A stretch of DNA of 64,000 bases from NCBI GenBank assembly GCA_035578905.1, contig JAQJVL010000731.1, positions 15,001 through 79,000 of the forward strand, read 5' to 3'. The notes beneath the pieces are model-generated. The model searched no databases. It saw only the letters and a program-made list of their open reading frames with translations, and had not been told where the DNA came from. The position numbers and the translations under genes were made by a program. Below are positions 52,001 through 59,063 of the stretch, piece after piece. Position 1 is the stretch's first letter. Every line of letters begins with the position of its first letter. Source of the DNA: Stictocephala bisonia (taxonomy: Eukaryota; Arthropoda; Insecta; Hemiptera; Membracidae).

Positions 52001-55000
52001 ACATCCAATTTAACCAAAAAAATAGACTGTAATGCTTTTCAATAAAGTTGGATAGTTTTTTAGACATAACCATCAATTGATATAAATGAACATCTATATA
52101 GTTATTTTCTAAACAATGTCCTCCTAAATTTAAACACTAAATTTAACTTCAGTGTTCCTAAAAATGTAAACATAGAAGCAGCATCTTAAACATTCAATTA
52201 CATTAAATTTACTACATGTACATGTAACTAAAATAATAAGTTTAAGAAATCACACTCTTTTTAGGGATTATTTATTTCTGAATTAGTTGGAGCAAAATTA
52301 GCAATTTATTAAATATTACACACTTTTTAAAGATAATTATTACCAGTTTTAATAAAATGTAACCACTCTTCAACAACAATAAATTGAAGTGATAAATAAA
52401 ATGTATTAGTAATTTTAATAATTTCTTTTCTTTTCATACGCTACTTAAAAAATTTTTCCATACTTCTCTAATAGTGTCCACGTTGATGGGAAACATTAAT
52501 CAGAACCTATGTTGGTATTAAAAAGAATGAAAACAGAGTGCAGGTGTGGTAGCTCAATGGCTAAGGCTTTGGACTGCGGAGTACAGTGTCCAAGGTTCAA
52601 TTCCCCAACTGAGCTAAAGGTTGGCACTTCACTACTTGAATAAAGTTCACGCAAAGGCCTGTAGGACCATGTGAACTGGCAAGTGAAGTTTTTAAAATAA
52701 AAATAAAAAATTCAAAAAGAACCTATTGCCTTCAATCTTCACAACTCTTAACCTCCAAGATACTGGGTTACAGCACTACACAATAGTAACGGCTGCTAGA
52801 TATGCTAAAATTATGGTTATGTCTGTGGATAAGATCCCTTGGAAGCAACTTTTTGCCACTTAATTCCTCAAAAGTAAAGAGTTCAAAAAGAACATCAATA
52901 CAACTATTGATTGCACACTTTGAATAGTACGCTGAATTCTATTCGATAGGATATTGAAATAGGTAAGATCACTAGTCACCTTGGCTTTCAATTTTTCAAC
53001 CACAGATTGAAAAATACCAACCACTGGTTGGCTGGGATTTTCGCAAAATTTAATTAATCTTGAAATAAATAATACATAAATACCAATCAATTCAAACAAA
53101 TCAATCTTTGCTGATTTAAACGTTCTCAAGCAATGACGAACCAACTGAACATACTGTATAAATAATTATCTATAAACACTATATTTTTTATCCTGATAAC
53201 TGTAAGACCAGTTGTTTGAGGGGTTTGGACCGTTCCTCCACAACATTTCTAGACTAAGTTGAAAATGCCACTGGCGTTAATTGACAAAAAAAATACCAAT
53301 TTAAGTGACATTAGAGTCATATTTTATTAATTTTTTAGTAGAACCTATAAAGTATTTGTTTCTTTAAATATAATGAATACCACTACAGCTTAACCTAGGA
53401 ACAATGTATGTAATGTATGTAAAAGTGTCGGGAACATGCATTTAGGTTTATAACTACTGTGATGGTAATAGCTGAAATGTCTATGATACTGGGCATTTGA
53501 TGTTGGTTTTTAACATTTTCATCAGCTATATTGGCTCAAAAATTAAACAGTCTAGTTTTGAAGTCACTATATAAACGTTTAAATAGGTTTTCAACTATAT
53601 TCTGTGAAGTTGGTGTTTCTTGTATCTTGAACATTGGGGACAATTTAAACGCTCCACAAATGTTCAATTGTTTGATGCAACCATTCCGTTATTATGTCAA
53701 TGTCAAACCTAACGCATTCATTGCACATACACATACATGGTCAGGATTACAATAGGAGTCAGCAGCTGATTTTTTTGGGGTGAGAATGGACGATACTCTA
53801 ACCTGGGACGAGCAGGTGGGAAAAATTTAATCCAAACTGGCAAAAGGGCTATATGTCCTGAGACTAATAAGTAGGCTGGATAATGTCAATCTTTCTAGGC
53901 TGGGTAATGTCACTACTTCAAGCCTCTTCGAGACACATAAATTAGTAATTTTATGGGGGATGGTTATGGGGCTTGCTTTACTTTACGCAAGGAGGCCCAG
54001 AGGACTGTGCGATGTCACTACTAGGTCTCTCCATTTTCGTCTGTCCTCTGTTGTTGTCCGCCAGTTCGGCCAGGCTCCTAGTTGTTGTAAGTATTTCCTT
54101 ACTCCATCCACCCATCTCTTATGAGGTCTCCCCACTGGTTTTCTTCCCTCCACTGCCATATCTATAGCCATTCTAGGAAATCTCTCCTCACTCATTCTAA
54201 CCACATGTCCAGCCCACTCCAATCTCCTGCTCCTTAAAACTCCTGTAATATGTGGTTCTTGATACAAATTGTATAGTTCTTAATTATGCCTTCTTCTCCA
54301 TTCTCCTATTTCCAAGTCAAGAACTGGGCCAAAGATGGCTAAGGGGCACCTGAATAAAATTTTCATTTGTCAAAAGAAATCCTTTTTTGGGGCTAGAAAC
54401 ACAATCACTGTGCCGTGATGCCTTTTTGCAGCTTGAGTTCTTAACAGCTCCTGCTATTTTTATTTTTGAAAGTATTATAGGTATATAAAACTCCATAACG
54501 TCACCCCAAAAAACATCCATCAACATCCCTACAACACCAGGCATAATAATAATTTTTCAGAATGCCTTAGACTTACACTTTACGAAAGAAAACCAGATTA
54601 CATAGGACAAAAACTCATACATCTTCCAAATAACATTAGAAGCTTCGAAAACTTGTCAAATCGATCGACTTGTCAAAAGCATTTGACAGCGTAAATCATT
54701 CACTTATGATAGTAAAAGTAGAAAAGTTAGGGGTAGCAAAACATTCATTGAAATGGTTTGAGTCATATCTAACAAGTCGAACACAGTATGTTGAAATAAC
54801 TCATTTATCGAAAGAAAACACTATCCTTAAAATTCCCTCGAATGTTCAATATACAAAATTTGGAGTCCCCCAGGGTTCCATATTGGGCCCTTTGCTTTTT
54901 ATATGTTATTTAAATAACTTGGCAGATACGTTAATAAATATCCCTAAAAATAGCATCTCTATGTACGCAGATGACTCTAATCTGAAAGTATCAGCAAAAA

Positions 55001-57264
55001 CATTACAGGAAATTGAAGTGGTATCATACGTTGAATTGGAAAACATCAGGCAATTTCTAAAAGCTCATAATTTACATTTAAACACAGAGAAAACTAATTT
55101 TGTACTATTTAAAACCCAACAAAATAGAAAAACACTCCAACCAAATATTTTAATAAATAATAACTTACTTGAAAGAAAAAAATGGAACCAATTTTTCAGG
55201 CTTATCAGTAGACGAAAACTTAAAGTGGAATGATCATGTTCAAAAAATCTTAAGGAAAATAAGTTCTGGGCTCTATGCACTTTCTAGGATGGTGTCGTTG
55301 GTAGATATTCGGACATTAAGAATAATGTACTTTTCATACATATATACACATATTTCTTTTGGCGTTTGTTTATATGGAGATACTAAAATTTCAAACCTTG
55401 ACAAAATATTAAGATTACAAAAACAAAGTATTCACATTATGCTAAAATTAAAAAGAGATGAATCAGTTAGAAAAAATTTAAAGAATTAAAAATTTTAACA
55501 GTTAATGGACAATATATTTTGGATACAATTCTTTTTACAAAAAATAAACTAACAGATGAAGATATCTATCAACCCAACCATCGTTACAACACAAGAAGAA
55601 AAACTAAATACTTCCATGCCATCGCCTTAAATTGTTTACCAAAAAAACCTAGTTATATGGGCATTTACTTTTTAAAATGCATTCCACAAACAATAAAAAA
55701 TTAAAAAAACATACATATTTTTTTTTTTAATGCTTAAAAGAGTACCTAATAAGTAAAGTAGTTTACTCATTTTCAGATTTTTATTACGTAGCTAAATGAT
55801 GTTAAATGTTGAAACTTTGTAAATATGTTAAGTATATTTCATTTTATTTTTATCAAAATGATTACCAAAAGACTCTTTATATTTAGATTAGTTTTTTGAC
55901 ACTATTCAATTATACTAAGATTGTATATATGATGAATAAAGAAAAAAAAGGAAAAAATTTACAAATTCAAAACTCAGCTGAAAACGCACCTGTTTACATT
56001 GCACCAATACGAAATAGAAGATTACATCGAACTAACAAAATAGCCTAGCCTAGATCCCCTCCTTCCAAGCCTACTACCCTACCCTATATCAACCTATATT
56101 ACCTACCAAGTGACCCTTCTGATATGGGCACTATGACGCGACTATCACTCCGACCGGAGACAACTGGAAAAGACATCTTAGTTCAATTAAGTAGGTTGTG
56201 ACTCTTTTAAATAAAAACCGTTATGTTCATGACACTTAAAAAAGAATGAACACTGATTATAGGTTGAGCTGTTGTAGGCCTACATTATATTTTAATAGAA
56301 AAAAAGATGTGGCTGGTTATGTTTCAGTAAATAATTATCCATATTTCAAATGCCAAACTTGATCTTTTTAGAGGCCAACTGATCAGCTTAAAAAATATTA
56401 TATTCTACTCAGGAAACTAAAAATGTATGTTTTTTGTAACATATACTGTAAGGTAGTATGTTTTAGCTAAGAATGTAACGGTCCAAAGTCAATAGAATTT
56501 AATTTTACTTGTCATATGAAGTGACGATTGATTTATGACCAGAATCAACATTGGGCCTGAAAGCTGTTACAAAAATGACTTTAAAAGGAATTGGAAAGTT
56601 TCTTTATTATAGTTTGCAAAAAATTGCTCTGACAATATTATGACTTTTATTTTAATCATAATCAGCTTGGATTGCTATATTCTACTTGTAAACTGGCAGA
56701 GGAAAATGTATTCTGTTATGCTCTGTTATCGTATCGTGTTTGGTACTTATGTTTATCTTTCCCCTAGTATTTTTGTTACTTCAAAATTGCTTATATTTAA
56801 TTCATTGTTCTGTCTCAATCTTATTAGCCATCTTCATTCATTATTGCATATACATTCAGTTTTGCACATTATTTTTAGATTGTTGTTTTTAGTTACTTTA
56901 CAATACATGTAAAATGGAGATATGTTCGTTGGAAATAAAATAAAATAAAACACTTAATGAGAGCTGATTTTAAGACAGAACAGTACGAGAACATTTTTTT
57001 GACAAAAGATTTCTGTAGTTTTCATCTCTAGAGCAATGTAAGGAAGACGGAAAATATTGTAAACATTACTGAAATTGCCAAGATTCATGTTTATCGTCTA
57101 CTAGTCATTCTTATACAAAAAAATGAATGATGTTGCACTAACAAGTAGGCTAGCAGTATTATGTATATAATCACATTAAAGCTAAGAAAAAGGATGAGTC
57201 TCACCGTCACTTTTACGCGAACTGCTTCTCTTCTGTAACCAAATGGACTTGCAGCATTTGCCAT
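26976..57264 (-). CDS. TBC1D25: TBC1D25 (OATL1) Rab GTPase-activating protein, seven exons seen, about 100 internal residues missing
   Basis: Coding exons on the minus strand, in order: 57205-57264, 51812-51921, 47301-47396, 39235-39385, 33445-33575, 31437-31674 and 26976-28196. Together they give 139 plus 529 residues. All introns are GT-AG and phases agree. Exons 1-4 give the N-terminal ubiquitin-like/PB1-like region typical of TBC1D25. Exons 5-7 give most of the TBC domain, including the catalytic Arg of RKDVLRTDR and the catalytic Gln of SYCQGMSDL. The last exon adds the long low-complexity linker and the conserved C-terminal block. Family knowledge: mammalian TBC1D25 is a GAP for Rab33B, binds Atg8/LC3 and controls autophagosome-lysosome fusion. 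The family sequence between exons 4 and 5 was searched for by eye on both strands and not found. The four larger introns exceed 4 kb and are loaded with transposons. Confidence 0.93.
28237..29752. repeat. 69/60-bp minisatellite, about 23 units, in the last TBC1D25 intron
   Basis: Units begin GTTTGTTGTATAATGTGTGG and come in two lengths. The long unit of 69 bp contains an extra GCATAGATG, which the 60-bp unit lacks. The two types tend to alternate across the middle of the array. Both lengths are multiples of three, so the minus strand (gene sense) reads open across several units, each containing MDCHEFVIS and PHIIQQTW. Occasional one-base indels break the frame. The array starts about 40 bp upstream of the exon 7 acceptor. 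Confidence 0.97.
29753..31160. other. TBC1D25 intron 6, nothing recognised
   Basis: AT-rich intronic sequence with no coding or repeat signal that I can support. Confidence 0.5.
31160..31320. repeat. Dispersed repeat related to the 35.4-kb foldback
   Basis: It shares the words TTAAAGAGCACTAGGC, GGAGACATAGGAC, CACTAACACC and AGTAGTAAACAAA with 35440-35690, but only one arm is present. Likely a partial copy of the same MITE family. Confidence 0.5.
31437..31674 (-). CDS. TBC1D25: TBC1D25 exon 6 (catalytic glutamine)
   Basis: 238 bases lie between a TCAACAG acceptor and a GTAAAT donor. It completes the Thr codon of exon 5 and encodes 79 residues starting YALNHPAVSYCQGMSDLASP and ending YSYLKSHQ in phase 0. 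YCQGM is TBC motif C with the catalytic Gln. This is the best-conserved part of the gene in the window. Confidence 0.95.
31810..32770 (+). mobile_element. LINE (non-LTR retrotransposon) 3' fragment(s)
   Basis: Translation in shifting frames shows the C-terminal LINE signature twice. Near 31817-31910 it reads LQKKAIRTIFKKLNRYHCKN. Near 32205-32320 it reads LQKRAIRIMAGLNKRESCRE, followed at 32364-32597 by HNTRQRHQHR and PKLFNKLPNFIK. The 3' end is a (TTTGA)n-type simple repeat at about 32745-32772. It has no RT core and is full of frameshifts. The duplicated signature suggests two fragments side by side. It sits in TBC1D25 intron 5, opposite to the gene. Confidence 0.8.
32800..33440. other. TBC1D25 intron 5 remainder
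   Basis: AT-rich sequence. A 121-codon plus-strand frame at 33136-33501 runs antisense into exon 5 and has no recognisable domain, so it is not called a gene. Confidence 0.45.
33445..33575 (-). CDS. TBC1D25: TBC1D25 exon 5 (catalytic arginine)
   Basis: 131 bases lie between a GATTTCAG acceptor and a GTAAGG donor, starting in phase 0. It encodes MIGELAYVTSMVRKDVLRTD and continues RHHVFYAGSDD to a split Thr codon. KDVLRTD is TBC motif B, whose Arg acts as the catalytic arginine finger. Family homologues have over 100 residues of linker and TBC domain immediately before this point that are not present between exons 4 and 5. Confidence 0.9.
33580..35435. other. TBC1D25 intron 4, first part, nothing recognised
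   Basis: Searched for the missing TBC-domain exon by looking for minus-strand codons of the family's conserved Trp, GRERMDYMKRK and EPSLRK motifs; none found. No repeats were identified. Confidence 0.5.
35441..35690. repeat. Foldback MITE-like repeat
   Basis: Arms 35441-35500 and 35584-35642 are inverted copies beginning TAGGAGAGATAGGACATCAG. The spacer contains a second small inverted word (ACACATTTT/AAAATGTGT). The right flank (GTCTGGCTTAGTGCTCTTTAA) relates it to the repeat at 31.16-31.32 kb. Confidence 0.7.
36262..36390. repeat. Degenerate GTTAGGTT-type low-complexity repeat
   Basis: Repeated TTAGGTTA, TTAGGTTT and TTAGGTTG words run for about 130 bp and stop at the TTAA left flank of the piggyBac-like element. 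The words resemble, but are not, an intact insect telomeric (TTAGG)n array. Confidence 0.7.
36393..37230. mobile_element. 838-bp piggyBac-like non-autonomous element
   Basis: Terminal repeats CCCTGCGAGTGTGGC (left) and the complement of GCCACACTCGGAGGG (right) match at 14 of 15 bases. Each end is flanked directly by TTAA, at 36389-36392 and 37231-37234. CCCT ends with a TTAA target duplication are the hallmark of piggyBac elements. The internal sequence has no long ORF; a short minus-strand frame near 36930-36990 (MSSSNQRVAGRSQL) might be a leftover transposase start. Located in TBC1D25 intron 4. Confidence 0.85.
37235..39010. other. TBC1D25 intron 4, second part, nothing recognised
   Basis: AT-rich intronic sequence. 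No exon candidate for the missing TBC segment and no clear repeat was found. Confidence 0.45.
39014..39157 (-). mobile_element. tRNA-derived SINE (minus strand)
   Basis: Read on the minus strand it has a box A/B-like tRNA head (AAGTGGTTAAGGCTTTGAAC ... GGTTCAAATCC ... GAGC) followed by a body ending in GATTAGTGAAG. The same family occurs at 52540-52690 and 63911-64000. Confidence 0.75.
39235..39385 (-). CDS. TBC1D25: TBC1D25 exon 4
   Basis: 151 bases lie between a TTTCTAG acceptor and a GTATCA donor. It encodes SSSEPHLHLRVDLKSFSESK and continues to LQGLIMNQ, ending in phase 0. The LRVD residues close the N-terminal ubiquitin-like region. In mammals the following acidic segment contains the Atg8-binding motif around an EDWDII sequence. 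Here the nearest Trp context is EEWMES, which lacks the hydrophobic residue at +3, so a canonical LIR is not visible at this spot. Confidence 0.85.
40020..40110 (+). repeat. GGCC-word repeat, copy 2
   Basis: Contains GAGGCCAAAGGCCAAGG and, slightly downstream, GTTGGCACGCGAAGTG, matching the word order of the block at 18.43-18.60 kb. Family unknown. Confidence 0.45.
40843..41788. mobile_element. 946-bp hAT-like non-autonomous element inserted in the LINE
   Basis: The ends are TAGTAATGTGCACTAT (left) and the complement of ATAGTGCCCATCACTA (right), the TAGTGATGGGCAC type of end common in hAT elements. Flanks are GATCAGTC (40835-40842) and GAT-AGTC (41789-41795), an 8-bp target duplication with one base lost. 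The RT reading frame of the host LINE continues across the insertion point. No transposase is present. Inside lies a 23-bp minisatellite. Confidence 0.85.
40986..41097. repeat. 23-bp tandem repeat inside the hAT-like element
   Basis: About five diverged units of ACTGTTTYATTTGTTCAAGC, spaced 23 bp apart. Confidence 0.8.
43615..43840 (-). mobile_element. Probable LINE 3' tail (minus strand)
   Basis: Read on the minus strand, AT-rich untranslated-looking sequence ends in AAATAAACAATTT followed by an (ATT)n microsatellite (about 43621-43641). That is the usual shape of a LINE 3' end. No coding part is present. Confidence 0.45.
44405..44510 (-). mobile_element. Small LINE 3'-end fragment (minus strand)
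   Basis: On the minus strand the sequence ends CCCCTTTAATAAAGGCATTT then TTTCATTTCATTCATTTAA, a typical 3' tail with a simple repeat. It lies inside the long-TIR element. Confidence 0.4.
44560..45655 (+). pseudogene. Mariner-related transposase pseudogene of the long-TIR element
   Basis: Conserved pieces in changing frames: GCGKNMVWRVLNG at about 44613-44660; after an insertion, LHPYKP and VQALNAEDYPRCMECS at about 44953-45020; KISFTDEAQIS near 45070; a stretch around 45220-45290 matching the WVGIIGDLLIGPYILPNRL-like region in shifted frames; and LDFFLWG near 45485-45505, the C-terminal DFFLWG signature of this insect transposase family. Many stops and frameshifts show it is dead. The first Asp region (TDEAQ) and the DFFLWG region survive, but a full DDE/D triad cannot be assembled with confidence. 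Confidence 0.75.
44665..44945. mobile_element. 281-bp TTAA-type (piggyBac-like) MITE nested in the transposase
   Basis: The ends CACGTTGAATGCGGAC and the complement of GCTGAGAATG... give the inverted pair CACRTTGAATGC. Flanks are TTGA (44661-44664) and TTAA (44946-44949), a TTAA duplication with one mutation. Removing it rejoins the transposase at VWRVLN and LHPYKP with only one stop between. The insert also holds an open stretch at 44752-44949 that is not conserved. Confidence 0.75.
45957..46001. repeat. (TA)n microsatellite
   Basis: About 22 uninterrupted TA dinucleotides, directly downstream of the long-TIR transposon. Confidence 0.95.
46005..47295. other. TBC1D25 intron 3 remainder
   Basis: No transposon recognised. 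The stretch 46860-47120 is richer in G+C and in ACC/GGT words (ACCCACCCACC, GGTGGGTGGG), which form imperfect inverted words. No gene is visible. Confidence 0.4.
47301..47396 (-). CDS. TBC1D25: TBC1D25 exon 3
   Basis: 96 bases lie between a TTTCAG acceptor and a GTATTT donor. It completes a Gly codon and encodes DFTVRYRVYDDYGQETYLSL then LSDWDLEAAIL. The YLSLLSDWDL motif is diagnostic of TBC1D25. It ends two bases into a codon, matched by exon 4. Confidence 0.92.
47579..51011 (+). mobile_element. 3.4-kb Sailor-type (DD82E) Tc1/mariner-superfamily transposon
   Basis: Terminal inverted repeats of about 30 bp: the left starts TACTCTATTTCATGTTGAGA at 47579 and the right is its complement ending at 51011, with one or two mismatches. 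Both are flanked by TA (47577-47578, 51012-51013). A decayed transposase occupies the centre. The whole element lies in TBC1D25 intron 2, opposite to the gene. The flanking non-coding arms of about 0.9 and 1.15 kb are AT-rich with a more GC-rich patch near 50340-50440. Confidence 0.85.
48474..49855 (+). pseudogene. DD82E transposase pseudogene
   Basis: Begins MEKNAKGKIIKSGEIKTVLN. After a frameshift it reads ISERTIYKLRKEGDRGQTPR, and from 48706 IGAIRRIVHSFFQENLP and FTRTTLWRLFKDIGFRFEK, a helix-turn-helix-like N-terminal region. The catalytic core has VYLDET with the following Trp codon mutated to TGA, then VIVMDNASYHSQ and LPPYHCELNPIELVWSQVKR. From the second Asp codon (49310-49312) to the Glu codon (49558-49560) there are 245 bases; restoring one lost base gives exactly 82 residues, the spacing that defines the Sailor family. 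The C-terminal tail runs in a further frame to a stop at 49855. At least three frameshifts and one stop, so inactive. Confidence 0.88.
51812..51921 (-). CDS. TBC1D25: TBC1D25 exon 2
   Basis: The acceptor TTTTTGCAG and donor GTAAGA bound 110 bases starting in phase 0. It encodes KCEGVLPPEYKKFSVDPQIT and continues with SFEVLQSILAKAFDIK plus two bases of the next codon. LPPE...F.VDPQITS..VLQ is a strongly conserved TBC1D25 signature. Confidence 0.92.
52010..52535. other. TBC1D25 intron 1 part, nothing recognised
   Basis: AT-rich intronic sequence without recognisable repeats. Confidence 0.45.
52540..52690 (+). mobile_element. tRNA-derived SINE
   Basis: The head GTGGTAGCTCAATGGCTAAG matches a Pol III box A, and GGTTCAATTCC matches box B with the expected spacing. 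A tRNA-like stem end (CTGAGC) follows. The body includes GGCCTGTAGGACCATGTGAAC and the 3' end is A-rich. The anticodon arm does not fold as a functional tRNA, so this is a SINE, not a tRNA gene. Confidence 0.8.
53760..53960 (+). mobile_element. LINE RT C-terminal fragment
   Basis: Translates as FFGVRMDDTLTWDEQVGKI, a stop, then SKLAKGLYVLRLISRLDN, the usual region just after the RT domain in LINEs. Short and truncated. Confidence 0.7.
53983..54267 (-). mobile_element. LINE C-terminal fragment (minus strand)
   Basis: A 94-codon open frame: RRLEWAGHVVRMSEERFPRM, then GRPHKRWVDGVRKYL and DRRKWRDLV. The WAGHVVRM and GRP..RW.D signatures mark the extreme C-terminus of APE-type LINE polyproteins. 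It is 5'-truncated and carries no RT core. Confidence 0.85.
54655..55960 (+). mobile_element. LINE with reverse transcriptase core, 5'-truncated and frameshifted
   Basis: RT motif A is IDLSKAFDSVNHSL near 54661-54705. Motif B is FGVPQGSILGPLLF near 54860-54900. Motif C, YADDSNL near 54964, keeps the catalytic Asp pair. The frame then shifts near 55175-55200 to GLSVDENLKWNDHVQKILRK and LDKILRLQKQSIHIML, and shifts again to QPNHRYNTRRKTKYFHAIAL and LPKKPSYMGIYFLKCIP by 55704. The 3' end near 55930-55960 is AATAAAGAAAAAAAAGG. In TBC1D25 intron 1, opposite to the gene. At least two frameshifts, so not active. Confidence 0.88.
55965..56170 (+). mobile_element. Second LINE C-terminal tail fragment
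   Basis: Translates as FKTQLKTHLFTLHQYEIED before a stop, followed by a Pro-, Leu- and Ser-rich stretch. This resembles the C-terminal end of other LINE ORF2 proteins (FK..LKTHLF). Short; assigned with moderate confidence. Confidence 0.5.
56170..57200. other. TBC1D25 intron 1 near exon 1
   Basis: Mostly AT-rich. An (AAATA)n-type tail at about 56930-56950 may end a retroelement. The 90-codon frame at 56640-56912 is hydrophobic but unlike any family I know and is probably chance. Confidence 0.4.
57205..57264 (-). CDS. TBC1D25: TBC1D25 exon 1 (start codon)
   Basis: This exon encodes MANAASPFGYRREAVRVKVT, ending in phase 0 at a GTGAGA donor. The ATG is 60 bases before the donor, and the RVKV residues line up with the start of the family's ubiquitin-like fold, which supports this start. 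No other in-frame ATG of note was seen nearby. The promoter was not identified. Confidence 0.85.
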
Positions 57265-57801
57265 TGTATAAATGTTATATTTTGATCAATATTTAAATAA
57301 CATCAAAGTTTTAGAATAGGTAAACAAATAGGTCTATGTGTTGATATTATTTAACAACAGTAATAATGAATACTAATCTGCCTAAATGCACTATATTTCA
57401 TCTTAGATTTTAGAAAAAACGAAACATTTACTGAATAAAACATAATAAAAATCGTTTTTGGTATAAGTGATAACCAGATTTTAAAAACTTCATACGTGTC
57501 TGTTTACAGTATGATATGACTTTTAAGATAAATTATAATTGTATGTGTTTAACCATTAAGTGCACATGAAAACACTAGTTTCTAACTCTTTTGTACAAAA
57601 AACGTACACTGACAAAATGTAATGAAAGTATTTAAATATACACCGGGGTTTTACAGTAGTTAGTAGTAATAGTACTATAGTTGATTATACTTGACGTTTA
57701 GCGTTTATTGTATTGTATTGCACTCCGTCTGCTCTTGTACTCCAGCTGATTTTCAATACAATCTACCAAAGGCTATGCGTTTTAAATAAAAATAACGTTT
57801 A

Positions 57802-58703
57802 ACCATAGACCTTCTATCAGACATTTGATTGTAATTATTTTTTTTTTATTTGAAAATTGACTATAAGATAAATTAATTACTTAACTTTGTTATCTGTATA
57901 ACATGGTAGAAAAGCATGTGGTAATAATGAATAGAAGTATAATAACATTGAGATAATATAATTCTTAAGTTTACTACAAAAATAATTCAAATTACAATTA
58001 TATTTATTAAGGAAATAAGTTACACCTAAGAAAAAATAACCGTAACATTATAGCATTTGGTACAAAATTTACCAAAAGAGGATCCTCAAAAATAAATCTG
58101 TAATTTAAAAAAAATTTTTGGAATCAATTTTTAATTTTTTCCTCAAATTTTCAAATTGTTCTTTGATTTGTAAGGTACTTTGAAATAATTTAACTGACAT
58201 TTGATGATTATTTTAAAACTATTTTTAATTTCAGATTTCGTAAAAATGTATTTAATGGCCCAATTAATTGAATTTAATAAAATTGAAATTTTCGTAAAAT
58301 TTAAAAATAATCTGTTAATTAAATACTCCTAAATGCCAAATGTCTTAAAATTTGTCCATCTATTTATTAGTAACGATATGCATGATGCCCTAGTCTACAA
58401 ATGAGACAACATTTTTTTGGATTGGTCTGATGATATCTCATGTCACAACAGTTCTATTTAATTAGCCAAACTAGGAATGTGATTGAATTTAGGTATTAGA
58501 ATTATACTTCATTTTTGGTATTAATAAAGAGCGATGGCAGAAGACGATTACAAATGCATAAAGCGTTTGGGTGGGCAGGCCGGCTGAATACGGGTCTCTC
58601 AAGAGTACGCAAACGACAAGAGCAAGGACGTTGGCGAGTGACGTAGTACGTAACGTATAGCCTGACGTCTTTCCTTAGAAGGGTGGGTAAGAAGGTCTAT
58701 GGT
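57802..58703. mobile_element. Possible 0.9-kb MITE with ACCATAGACCTTCT ends
   Basis: A 14-base word at 57802-57815 is repeated in inverse orientation at 58690-58703. The same word occurs in a hairpin at 63434-63473 and, in part, near 58827 and 63530. No transposase and no clear target duplication were found. It lies 0.5 kb upstream of the TBC1D25 start codon. Confidence 0.45.
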
Positions 58704-58800
58704 AGTAGGGTGAGGTAGGAGACATCCAACGCCAGCGCAACCTGGTGACGGCTCAAACAACTAAACGACACGTTGAACCAGAACTACGACTAGATCAACT
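58540..58800. promoter_or_regulatory. CpG-containing patch upstream of TBC1D25, function unproven
   Basis: This patch is clearly richer in G+C and CG dinucleotides (GCGATGG, ACGTAGTACGTAACG) than the AT-rich surroundings. It lies about 1.3 kb upstream of the start codon, so it could hold a 5' UTR exon or promoter. It could equally be repeat DNA, since it overlaps a possible MITE end. Confidence 0.2.
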
Positions 58801-59063
58801 CGTATGATGAGACTGTCTAGTATAGTAAAAGGTCTATAGTTTAACGACCGCCGATTAATTATGTAAATACATCTCATAATTTACCAGTAGTATAGTACAA
58901 TCTAATTACCTAAATAATTATTGAAAACATGACAACCATGTTTTTTATTTCAGGTCAAAAGGTATATTTCTTGATGTGATAAATTCAATGAATGCAAGGC
59001 AATGATTAACAAGTTGATATCATCTACCACAAACCATTAGTGTCACGCAGATTGCAGAGATGT

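Noticed and set aside
52540..52620. Possible functional tRNA gene
   Set aside because: Pol III boxes are present, but the arms do not form a proper cloverleaf and the sequence recurs with a SINE body.
56640..56912. 90-codon hydrophobic frame
   Set aside because: It has no family match, sits in an AT-rich intron and precedes an A-rich tail; probably chance.
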